Source of the DNA: Pseudoroseomonas aestuarii
GTDB taxonomy: Bacteria; Pseudomonadota; Alphaproteobacteria; Acetobacterales; Acetobacteraceae
Reading direction: 5' to 3'
DNA length: 64,000 bases
Assembly (NCBI RefSeq): GCF_042651065.1
Contig: NZ_JBHSCH010000049.1
Span: forward strand, 3,919-67,918
Part shown: piece by piece, positions 51,297 through 58,930 of the stretch
Layout: the number at the start of each line of letters is the position of its first letter
Position numbering within the stretch: the stretch's first letter is position 1
The notes under the pieces: generated by a model
What the model was told of the DNA's origin: nothing
The model's database searches: none
The model's input: only the letters and a program-made list of their open reading frames with translations
Made by a program: the position numbers and the translations under genes

Positions 51297-51974
51297 GTGA
51301 GCATCCTGCAGGCCGTGCGGCGGCGCTGGTTGCGGGCACGGCTCGCCGACCCGGCCTATGGCTTCCTGTTCGATCCCTGGCCGGAGGACGAGGTGGTCTC
51401 GCTCGACCTGGAGACGACCGGGCTGGATATCCGGCGCGACGAGATTGTCGCGCTGGCGGCGATACGGCTCCGCGGCAACCGCATCCTGCTGAGCGAACGG
51501 TTCGAGGCCGTGGTGCGGCCGGCGGTGATGCCGCCACCCGCCGCGATCAAGGTGCACAGGCTGCGCCACCAGGACATCAGCACGGGCCCGGGCATGCAGG
51601 ACCTGCTGCCGGACCTGCTGCGCTTTATCGGCAGCCGGCCGCTCCTCGGCTACTACATCGATTTCGACGCCGGCATGCTCGACCGGTATGTGCGGGACCG
51701 GCTCCGCACCAGCCTGCCGAACCGCCGGATCGAGGTCTCCCGTCTCTACCACGACCGCAAATACGGCGGCGCGCCGCCGGGCACGGTGCTGGACCTCCGC
51801 TTCGCCACGATCCTCCGGGACCTCGGCATTCCCAACCTCGGATTGCACGACGCGGGGACCGACGCGCTCATGGCCGCGATGATGTACCTCCAGCTGCGCG
51901 ACCTCCAGCGCCGTGGCGTCCGCCTCCGGCGCGGCCCGCGAAGCGGCATGGGTGAGATCCCGACCGGTGCCTGA
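51297..51974 (+). CDS. DnaQ-like 3'-5' exonuclease
   Basis: A 225-residue exonuclease beginning GTG at 51297. ExoI motif SLDLETTGLDI (Asp37, Glu39), ExoII region GYYIDFDAGMLDRYVRD, and ExoIII GLHDAGTDALMAAMM. It overlaps the end of the DUF294 gene region with a 19-base gap, so the two are one operon. Exonucleases of this type recur beside DUF294 proteins and ActP; they may act on RNA or signalling nucleotides. Substrate unknown. Confidence 0.85.
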   Translation: MSILQAVRRRWLRARLADPAYGFLFDPWPEDEVVSLDLETTGLDIRRDEIVALAAIRLRGNRILLSERFEAVVRPAVMPPPAAIKVHRLRHQDISTGPGMQDLLPDLLRFIGSRPLLGYYIDFDAGMLDRYVRDRLRTSLPNRRIEVSRLYHDRKYGGAPPGTVLDLRFATILRDLGIPNLGLHDAGTDALMAAMMYLQLRDLQRRGVRLRRGPRSGMGEIPTGA

Positions 51975-52019
51975 CCCTGGCGGAGCCGCCCGGCCGTCAC
52001 GGCCCCGGCCCTGCCCCTC

Positions 52020-52033
52020 CTGATCGAGGTCAG
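52020..52033. promoter_or_regulatory. FixK/FNR-like box 5
   Basis: CTGATCGAGGTCAG, 55 bases before the PEP synthase start at 52089. Well placed for an activator at a class II-like promoter. Confidence 0.72.
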
Positions 52034-52088
52034 GGCGGCGCCCTGCGGCCCGGTGCAGGACGGCGCCCATGATTTGGGAGGGCAGGCC

Positions 52089-54527
52089 ATGGCCGGAAGC
52101 GGGATGATCCTTTGGTTCGACCAGGTGGGGCTGGGTGATACCGCCAGGGTCGGCGGCAAGAACGCCTCGCTCGGTGAGCTGTACGGGCGGCTGACGCCGG
52201 CCGGGCTGCGCGTGCCGAACGGCTTTTGCGTCACCGCCGATGCCTACCGCGCCGCCCTGGATGCGGCCTCTGCCTGGCCCGCGCTGCACCGCGCGCTGGA
52301 CGGGCTGGATGTCACGGATATCCCCGCCCTGGCCCGCCGCGCCGCCGAGGCGCGCCGCATCGTCTACGAGGCCACCGGCCACGCGCCGCTGCGGGCCGCG
52401 ATCATCGGCGCCTATCGCCGCCTGCGGCAGGAATCCGGTGCCGAGCCGGCCCTGGCCGTGCGCAGCTCCGCCACGGCGGAGGATCTGCCGGATGCCAGCT
52501 TCGCCGGCCAGCACGAGAGCTTCCTGAACATCCGCGGAGAGGAAGCGCTGGTGGAGGCCTGCCGCCGCTGCTGCGCCTCGCTCTTCACCGACCGCGCGGT
52601 GGTCTACCGCGCCAACAACGGCTTCGACCATTTCAAGGTCGCGCTCTCCGTCGGCGTGATGCGGATGGTCCGCGCGGATCTCGCCGCCAGTGGCGTGATC
52701 TTCACGCTCGACACGGAATCCGGCTTCCGCGACGTGGTCTATGTCACCGGCTCCTACGGGCTTGGCGAGAATGTCGTGCAGGGCAAGGTGGACCCGGACG
52801 AGTTCCACGTGCACAAGCCGACCTTCCGCGCCGGCTACAGGTCCGTGCTGCGCCGCGCGCTCGGGCGCAAGCAGACCCGGCTGGTCTATGCCGGGCCCGG
52901 CGCGGCGGAGCCGACGATCGACCTGCCGACGCCGGAGGCAGAACGGGACCGCTTCTGCATCAGCGACGAGGAGGTGCTCTCCCTCGCCGAGGCGGCCCTG
53001 ATCATCGAGGCGCATTACTCGGCCGCCGCCGGCCATCCCGTGCCGATGGACATCGAATGGGCCAAGGACGGCCTGGACGGCCAGCTCTACATCCTGCAGG
53101 CGCGGCCGGAGACGGTGGCCTCGCGCCGCGGGGCGCAGGCCGTGGAGAGCTTCAGCCTCACCGGCACGGCCCCGGTCCTGGTGACCGGCAAGGCGGTGGG
53201 CGAGCGCATCGCCACGGGCCAGGTGCGCCGGGTGGGCGGCGCGGCGGATCTCGCCGCCTTCCGGCCGGGCGAGGTGCTGGTGGCCGAGGCGACCAGCCCG
53301 GACTGGGAGCCGGTGATGAAGACGGCGGCCGCCATCGTCACGGAGCGCGGCGGCCGCACCTGCCATGCGGCGATCGTGGCGCGCGAGCTGGGCGTGCCGG
53401 CCGTGGTCGGCGCGGCGGGAGCGCTCGGCGCCCTGGCCGATGGCGCCGAGGTGACGGTGTGCTGCGCCAGGGGCGAGGCCGGCGAGGTGTTGCAGGGTGC
53501 CGTGCCCTTCGTGGTGAGCCGCATCGCCGCCGATGTCGCCGTCCTGCCGCGCACGAAGATCATGCTGAACCTGGCCAACCCGGCGCTGGCCTTCCGCTCG
53601 GCCATGCTGCCCAGCGCCGGCGTCGGGCTCGCGCGCATGGAGTTCATCGTCAGCGAGCAGATCGGCGTGCACCCGATGGCCTGCGTGCAGCCGGACAGGG
53701 TCGCCTCCCTGGCCGAGCGGCAGGCCATCGCGCAGCTGGCGCGGCACCACGCCTCGGCCGAGGCGTTCTTCGTGCAGACCCTGGCCGAGGGCGTCGGCAC
53801 CATCGCCGCCGCCTTCCACCCCCGGCCGGTGATCCTGCGGCTGTCTGACTTCAAGACCAACGAATACGGCCGGCTCCTCGGCGGCAGCGGCTTCGAGCCG
53901 GCGGAGGAGAACCCGATGCTGGGCTTCCGCGGGGCCGCCCGCTACGCCCACCCGGCCTATGCGCCGGGCTTCGCCCTGGAGTGCCGCGCCATCCGCCAGG
54001 TGCGGGAGCGGATGGGGCTGGCCAATCTGCGGGTCATGGTGCCCTTCTGCCGCCGGCTGGAGGAGGCGGAGCGCGTGCTGGCCGAGATGGCGCGGCACGG
54101 GCTGAAGCGCGGCGAGGCGGGGCTGGAAGTGTACATGATGTGCGAGATCCCGAACAACGTGATCCTGATCGACCGCTTCGCGGCGTTGTTCGACGGCTTC
54201 TCGATCGGTTCCAACGACCTGACGCAGCTGACGCTCGGCGTGGACCGCGATTCGGTCACCGTGGCCTTCGACTTCGACGAGCGCGACCCGGGGGTGCTGG
54301 AGATGCTGCGCCAGGCCGTGAGCGGTGCGCGGCGCAACCACCGCCATGTCGGCATCTGCGGCGAGGCCCCGGCCAACTACCCGGAGATCGCCGCCTATCT
54401 CGTCGCGCTGGGCATCGAGGCGATCAGCGTCACGCCCGCCAGCCTGCTGCGGACCATCGCCGTGGTGCGGGAGGCCGAGCAGCGCCAGGAGGCATCTGGC
54501 GCGCAGGAGCCCGTGCTGGCAGGCTGA
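52089..54527 (+). CDS. ppsA: Phosphoenolpyruvate synthase
   Basis: An 812-residue PEP synthase. The N-terminal ATP-grasp domain has VRSSATAEDLPDASFAGQHE; the swivelling phospho-His is His426 in TERGGRTCHAAIVARELG; the C-terminal PEP/pyruvate domain has MMCEIPNNVILIDRFA, GFSIGSNDLTQLTLGVDRDS and CGEAPANYPE with the active-site Cys. It makes PEP from pyruvate and ATP, opening gluconeogenesis. The start at 52089 has GGGAGG upstream. Its box 5 predicts induction at low oxygen, when acetate imported by ActP could feed this route. Confidence 0.93.
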   Translation: MAGSGMILWFDQVGLGDTARVGGKNASLGELYGRLTPAGLRVPNGFCVTADAYRAALDAASAWPALHRALDGLDVTDIPALARRAAEARRIVYEATGHAPLRAAIIGAYRRLRQESGAEPALAVRSSATAEDLPDASFAGQHESFLNIRGEEALVEACRRCCASLFTDRAVVYRANNGFDHFKVALSVGVMRMVRADLAASGVIFTLDTESGFRDVVYVTGSYGLGENVVQGKVDPDEFHVHKPTFRAGYRSVLRRALGRKQTRLVYAGPGAAEPTIDLPTPEAERDRFCISDEEVLSLAEAALIIEAHYSAAAGHPVPMDIEWAKDGLDGQLYILQARPETVASRRGAQAVESFSLTGTAPVLVTGKAVGERIATGQVRRVGGAADLAAFRPGEVLVAEATSPDWEPVMKTAAAIVTERGGRTCHAAIVARELGVPAVVGAAGALGALADGAEVTVCCARGEAGEVLQGAVPFVVSRIAADVAVLPRTKIMLNLANPALAFRSAMLPSAGVGLARMEFIVSEQIGVHPMACVQPDRVASLAERQAIAQLARHHASAEAFFVQTLAEGVGTIAAAFHPRPVILRLSDFKTNEYGRLLGGSGFEPAEENPMLGFRGAARYAHPAYAPGFALECRAIRQVRERMGLANLRVMVPFCRRLEEAERVLAEMARHGLKRGEAGLEVYMMCEIPNNVILIDRFAALFDGFSIGSNDLTQLTLGVDRDSVTVAFDFDERDPGVLEMLRQAVSGARRNHRHVGICGEAPANYPEIAAYLVALGIEAISVTPASLLRTIAVVREAEQRQEASGAQEPVLAG

Positions 54528-54550
54528 CTGATCCGGCGGCGTGGCCTGCC

Positions 54551-54564
54551 CTGATCCGCGTCAG
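54551..54564. promoter_or_regulatory. FixK/FNR-like box 6
   Basis: CTGATCCGCGTCAG, 46 bases before the P1B-5 ATPase start at 54611. Confidence 0.72.
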
Positions 54565-54610
54565 GGCCGGGGGGGCGCCCGGTTTGCCATGCACGGCCAA
54601 GGACAGGGCG

Positions 54611-56950
54611 ATGGGACGGCAGGGACGGCAGCATCTCCGGCTGGGCTGGGCATTGCTGGGCCTGGCTGCCGGAACGGTGCTCTGGATGCGCGGCGCCGGT
54701 GTGGCCGCTGGCTGGGTCTGGAGCGCCGCGGCGCTGCCGGTGGCCCTGCATGTGGCGGCCGGCCTCTGGCGCAGCCTGCGCGGCGGCCGGCCGGGCGTGG
54801 ACGTGATCGCCCTGGCCGCCATGCTGGCCGCGGTGGCAACGGGGGAGGCGGCCACGGCGGCGGTGATCGCCGTGATGGTGGCGGGCGGCGAGGCGCTGGA
54901 GGCCTGGGCCGGCGCACGCGCGGGCTCGGCGCTGGCGGACCTGCTGGCCCGCACGCCACGCCGGGCGCAGCGGCTGGAAGGCGAGCGGCTGGAGGACATC
55001 CCCGTCGCCGCCATCCGGCCGGGCGACCTGCTGCTGGTGCGCCCCGGTGACACCGTGCCGGCCGATGGCCTGCTGGCGGATGGCGCCGCGACGCTGGACC
55101 TGCGCGCCCTGACCGGCGAATCCCTGCCCGTCGCGCTGGCGCGGGGCGCGGCGGTGCAGAGCGGGGCGGTCAATGCCGGCCCGGCCTTCCGCCTGCGCGC
55201 CAGCCACGACGCCGCCGGCAGCACCTATGCCGCCATCATCCGCCTGACCGAGGCCGCGACGGCCAGCCGGGCGCCGCTGACGCGGCTTGCGGACCGCTGG
55301 GCCGTCGCCTTCGTCCTGTTCACGGCGCTGGTGGCCGGCGGCGCCTGGCTGGCCACCGGCGACCCGCTGCGCGCCCTGGCGGTGCTGGTGGTGGCCACGC
55401 CCTGCCCGCTGATCCTGGCCGCGCCGGTGGCCCTGATGGCCGGCATCGGCCGCGCGGCGCGGCGCGGCATCATCGTCAAGGATGCCGGCGCGCTGGAGCA
55501 ACTGGCCGGGATCCGCACGGTGGTGTTCGACAAGACCGGCACGCTGACGCCGGGCCGCCCGGCCCTGGCGACGGTGGATGCCGAGCCGGCGCTGGGCCGT
55601 GCCGGCGCGCTGCGGCTGGCGGCCTCTCTGGCCCAGGGGTCGGCCCACCCGGTTTCCACCGCCCTGCGGGACGCGGCGCTGGAGCAGGGCATGGCGCTGG
55701 CGCCGCCGGAGGCGGTGCAGGAGACGCCGGGCGGTGGCCTGCGCGGGGTGGTGGAGGGCAGGACGGTGCTGCTCGGCGGCGAGGCCTATCTGCGCGACGC
55801 CGGCCTGGCGCCGGCGCCGGGCTTCGGGCCGGATGCCGCCCTGGCGGGGCTGGGCGGCCTGGTCGCCTGGCTCGGCGTGGATGGCCAGGTGGCGGCCGCC
55901 TTCGTGCTGAGCGACACGCCGCGGCCCGAGGCGGCGCGCGCCGTGCGGCAGCTCCGCGCCCTGGGGCTGCGCCGGCTGGTGCTGTTGTCCGGCGACCGGC
56001 AGGCGGCGGCGCTGGCGGTCGGGCGGGCGCTGCGGCTGGACGCGGTGCTGGCCGAGCAGTCGCCCGCCAACAAGATCGAGGCCTTGCGGGCGGAGGCCGC
56101 CGCGGCACCGACCGCCATGGTGGGCGACGGCGTGAACGATGCCCCCGCCCTCGCCGCGGCCCAGGTCGGCATCGCCATGGGTGCGGCCGGCACCGCCGCG
56201 GCGGCCGAGGCGGCGGGCATCGTGCTGCTGGTGGACCGCGTGGACCGTGTCGCGGAGGCCATCGCCATCGCGCGGCGGTCGCGCGGCATCGCGCTGCGGG
56301 CCATCGGCCTGGGCATGGGCGCCTCGGTCGCGGCGATGCTGCCGGCCGCTGCGGGGCTGCTGCCGCCGCTGCAGGGCGCGCTGCTGCAGGAAGGGATCGA
56401 CGTGCTGGCCATTCTCTTTGCCCTGACGGCGCTGCGGCCGGGGCGGGCGGAGCGCCGGCCGGCGGCGCTGCCCGCCCTGGCCGGGCTGGCGGAGCGCATG
56501 GCGGAGCACGCCGCCTTGCGTTCCCTGGCCGAGATGATCCGCGCCACGGCCGAGCGGATGCGCGCGGAGCAGGCGGAGCCCGCCACCCTCGCGGCGCTGC
56601 TCCGCCAGTTGCAGGAGCAGTTGCTGCCGCACCAGCAGACCGAGGAGCGCATGCTCTACCCGGCCGCGGCGCAGCGCCTGGGCAGCGAGGCGATGACGGC
56701 GCTGGTCCGGATGCATGCCGAGATCGAGATTCTGACCGGCCGCATCGCCACGGCGCTGCGGCTGGCGGAGGAGGGGGTTCCCTGGCCGGCGCTGATCCCC
56801 TCCCTGCGCCGTACGCTCTTCGCGCTGGAGGCGCTGCTGCAGCTGCACCTGGTGGCCGAGGAGGATGTGCTTGCCGGGCTGGAGGATGACGGGGAGGCGG
56901 CGGCGCGCCCGGGCCCTGCCGCCCTGCCTGTGCCGGCCGTGGCGCGCTAG
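54611..56950 (+). CDS. P1B-5-type metal-transporting ATPase with C-terminal hemerythrin domain
   Basis: A 779-residue heavy-metal ATPase without an N-terminal HMA domain. Helix 6 carries TPCP (residues 263-266), the P1B-5 signature; ALTGESLPV and the phosphorylation site DKTGT (Asp307) follow, then VGDGVNDAPAL. From about residue 630 a hemerythrin-like bundle appears: EHAALRSL (His633), LPHQQTEERMLY (His674, Glu678), RMHAEIEI (His702) and QLHLVAEEDVL (His746, Glu750). P1B-5 pumps such as S. meliloti Nia export Fe/Ni and their hemerythrin binds iron and O2. The ATG at 54611 follows GGACAGGGC; a longer frame enters ppsA. Confidence 0.9.
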   Translation: MGRQGRQHLRLGWALLGLAAGTVLWMRGAGVAAGWVWSAAALPVALHVAAGLWRSLRGGRPGVDVIALAAMLAAVATGEAATAAVIAVMVAGGEALEAWAGARAGSALADLLARTPRRAQRLEGERLEDIPVAAIRPGDLLLVRPGDTVPADGLLADGAATLDLRALTGESLPVALARGAAVQSGAVNAGPAFRLRASHDAAGSTYAAIIRLTEAATASRAPLTRLADRWAVAFVLFTALVAGGAWLATGDPLRALAVLVVATPCPLILAAPVALMAGIGRAARRGIIVKDAGALEQLAGIRTVVFDKTGTLTPGRPALATVDAEPALGRAGALRLAASLAQGSAHPVSTALRDAALEQGMALAPPEAVQETPGGGLRGVVEGRTVLLGGEAYLRDAGLAPAPGFGPDAALAGLGGLVAWLGVDGQVAAAFVLSDTPRPEAARAVRQLRALGLRRLVLLSGDRQAAALAVGRALRLDAVLAEQSPANKIEALRAEAAAAPTAMVGDGVNDAPALAAAQVGIAMGAAGTAAAAEAAGIVLLVDRVDRVAEAIAIARRSRGIALRAIGLGMGASVAAMLPAAAGLLPPLQGALLQEGIDVLAILFALTALRPGRAERRPAALPALAGLAERMAEHAALRSLAEMIRATAERMRAEQAEPATLAALLRQLQEQLLPHQQTEERMLYPAAAQRLGSEAMTALVRMHAEIEILTGRIATALRLAEEGVPWPALIPSLRRTLFALEALLQLHLVAEEDVLAGLEDDGEAAARPGPAALPVPAVAR

Positions 56951-57056
56951 GGCAGACCGCGGCTGGCCTGGCGGGCCTGACAGGGTGGCGATGCCCTGGC
57001 CACGCAGCCCGGCGGCCAGACCCCGGCGCAGGGGCAGAGGCGGGCCGGGAGGCGGG

Positions 57057-58040
57057 TCATGGCGTGAGCACCAGCGCGCCCTCGAGCTCGCCCCGGCGCA
57101 GCCGCTCCAGCGCGGCTCCGGCCGCCTCGAGCGGCAGGGTCTCCACGGCCGTCCGGACCGGGATGCGGGGGGCGAGCGCCAGGAACGCCTCGCCGTCGCG
57201 CCGCGTCAGGTTGGCGACCGATCGCAGGCAGCGCTCCTGCCACAGGATGCCGTAGGGGAAGGCCGGGATGTCGCTCATGTGGATGCCGGCGCAGACCACC
57301 GTGCCCCCGCGGTCCACCGCGCGCAGCGCCGCCGGAACCAGGGCGCCCACCGGCGCGAACAGGATCGCCGCATCCAGCGGCTGCGGCGCAGGCGCGTCGG
57401 ACGGCCCGGCCCAGGCCGCGCCGAGTTGCCGGGCGAATTGCGCGCTGGCCGCGTCGCCGGGGCGCACGAAGGCGAAGACCTCCCGCCCCTCATGCCGCGC
57501 CACCTGCGCCACGATATGCGCCGCCGCACCGAAGCCGTAGATGCCGAGGCGGGCGGCATTCCCCGCCATCCGCAGGGCGCGGTAGCCGATCAGCCCGGCG
57601 CAGAGCAGCGGCGCGGCCTCCGCGTCGCCATACCCCTCCGGCAGGGCAAGGCAGAAGGCCTCCTCCGCCAGGCAAAGCTCGGCATATCCGCCATCCCGCT
57701 GGTAGCCGGTGAAGCGCGCCTCCGGGCACAGATTCTCCCGCCCGTCGCGGCAGAAGCGGCAGGTGCCGCAGGCGAAGCCCAGCCAGGGAACGCCGACGCG
57801 CTGGCCCATGGCGAAGCGCGTGGCGCCCGCACCCCGCGCCACGACGCGGCCGACGATCTCATGCCCCGGCACCACGCCGGGCCTGGGGTTGGCCAGCTCG
57901 CCATCCACCAGATGCAGGTCGGTCCGGCAGACCGCGCAGGCGGCCACGCGCAGCACCACCTGCCCTGGGCCGGGCTGCGGGTCGGGGAGGGCGGCACAGC
58001 GCAGCGGCGCCCCTGGCCGTACGAACTGCATCGCGCGCAT
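57057..58040 (-). CDS. Zinc-dependent alcohol dehydrogenase
   Basis: A 327-residue medium-chain alcohol dehydrogenase. The catalytic zinc site includes VCRTDLHLVDGE and GHEIVGRVVARG; the structural zinc cluster is CGTCRFCRDGRENLC. The NAD(P) site is atypical, with IYGFGAAAHIVAQVARHEG where GxGxxG is expected. It oxidises alcohols or reduces aldehydes; substrate unknown. The start at 58040 is 6 bases from the previous small gene stop, suggesting cotranscription from the box at 58334. Confidence 0.87.
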   Translation of the reverse strand: MRAMQFVRPGAPLRCAALPDPQPGPGQVVLRVAACAVCRTDLHLVDGELANPRPGVVPGHEIVGRVVARGAGATRFAMGQRVGVPWLGFACGTCRFCRDGRENLCPEARFTGYQRDGGYAELCLAEEAFCLALPEGYGDAEAAPLLCAGLIGYRALRMAGNAARLGIYGFGAAAHIVAQVARHEGREVFAFVRPGDAASAQFARQLGAAWAGPSDAPAPQPLDAAILFAPVGALVPAALRAVDRGGTVVCAGIHMSDIPAFPYGILWQERCLRSVANLTRRDGEAFLALAPRIPVRTAVETLPLEAAGAALERLRRGELEGALVLTP

Positions 58041-58046
58041 GGCCGG

Positions 58047-58277
58047 TCATTCCGTCCGGCGCCTGGCGGCACGCCAGCGGGACGTCTCCGGCGCGGCCGG
58101 GCGGCGGTCGCCCGGGTGGTCCCCCCGGTGATCCCCCCGGTGATCCCCCCGGTCGCTTCCTGGGCGGGGCACCGCGGGCAGGCGGCCGAGCAGCCGCTCC
58201 ACGAGGCCGCGGCGCAACGCGTGCAGCCAGTCCTGCTCCCGTGCCGCCACCCGCCGCGCCCGTGCCGCTCGCTGCAT
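58047..58277 (-). CDS. Small Arg-rich protein with DHRG repeats, unrecognised
   Basis: A 76-residue frame starting MQRAARARRVAAREQDWLHA. Its middle reads DRGDHRGDHRGDHPGD, encoded by three near-identical 12-base units (58115-58150). I know no family for it. GAGGGCAAGG precedes the ATG and a FixK-like box lies 57 bases upstream, supporting a gene that continues into the alcohol dehydrogenase. Low-complexity coding in GC-rich DNA can be spurious, so confidence is limited. Confidence 0.45.
   Translation of the reverse strand: MQRAARARRVAAREQDWLHALRRGLVERLLGRLPAVPRPGSDRGDHRGDHRGDHPGDRRPAAPETSRWRAARRRTE
58115..58153. repeat. Three 12-base tandem repeats
   Basis: GGTGGTCCCCCC, then GGTGATCCCCCC twice, then GGT. 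The units encode the DHRG stretch of the small minus-strand frame. Confidence 0.85.
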
Positions 58278-58333
58278 CGCCTTGCCCTCATCTGCTTGCC
58301 GGACCGGTCAAGCAGATCCCCGGGCGCGCCGGA

Positions 58334-58347
58334 ATGATCTGGATCAG
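58334..58347. promoter_or_regulatory. FixK/FNR-like box 7
   Basis: ATGATCTGGATCAG, perfect inner TGAT-N4-ATCA, 57 bases before the small gene at 58277 and then the alcohol dehydrogenase. It also lies just beyond the stop of the CBS gene at 58360. Confidence 0.65.
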
Positions 58348-58359
58348 GCCGCCGCCCAT

Positions 58360-58782
58360 TCAGCGCAGCACCTCGAAGAACCGGCTCTCCTCGTTGAGGC
58401 GGGCATGTTCCATGGCCCGGAAGTCGTAGCGCGACACGATGCCCATCACCCGCCCATCCTGGCAGATCGGCAGGTGGCGGAAGCCGCCGTCATTCAGCAG
58501 GCGCAGCGCGTCGATCGCCGTCTGCTCGGGCAGAAGCGTCACCGGGTCAGGGGTCATGACGAGGCGAAGCGGCGTGTTGCGGGCGTCGTAGCCCTCCGCC
58601 AGGCAGCGTATGGCGTCGCGGCCGGTGAAGATGCCGGCCAGGCGATTGTCCTCTCCCACCACCAGCACGGCGCCGACGCGGCGGCGATGCATGGCCGCGC
58701 AGGCCGCGGCCACGCTGTCGCCAGGGCTCAGGGTCAACGGGTGCTGGTTCCGGATGATCTCGGCCGTTGTACGGTCCTGCAT
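58360..58782 (-). CDS. CBS-domain pair protein
   Basis: A 140-residue protein consisting of two CBS domains: IIRNQHPLTLSPGDSVAAAC with RRVGAVLVVGEDN, and VMTPDPVTLLPEQTAIDALR with GGFRHLPICQDGRVMGIVSR. Such stand-alone proteins bind AMP/ATP and regulate unknown partners. The start at 58782 is used because it begins the first CBS; the frame is open to 59115 across the promoter. Box 8 is 55 bases upstream and also serves the divergent HAD fusion gene. Confidence 0.88.
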   Translation of the reverse strand: MQDRTTAEIIRNQHPLTLSPGDSVAAACAAMHRRRVGAVLVVGEDNRLAGIFTGRDAIRCLAEGYDARNTPLRLVMTPDPVTLLPEQTAIDALRLLNDGGFRHLPICQDGRVMGIVSRYDFRAMEHARLNEESRFFEVLR

Positions 58783-58836
58783 GGCGCCTTCTCCGCGATC
58801 GGCGGGCCAGCATCCGCCATGGCGCAGCGCCCGATG

Positions 58837-58850
58837 CTGATGCAGGTCAG
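58837..58850. promoter_or_regulatory. FixK/FNR-like box 8
   Basis: CTGATGCAGGTCAG between the CBS gene (54 bases away) and the HAD/ATPase fusion gene (80 bases away); shared divergent operator. Confidence 0.72.
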
Positions 58851-58930
58851 GGCCTGACCGGGCCGGGCGCGTGATGCGCGGGCAGGGCCTGGCGGGCGGA
58901 TCCACGCCCCCGGGCCGGGAGGCGCGAGCG

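Noticed and set aside
58115..58153. Possible CRISPR-like repeats
   Set aside because: Units are 12 bases, contiguous with no spacers, and lie inside a frame.
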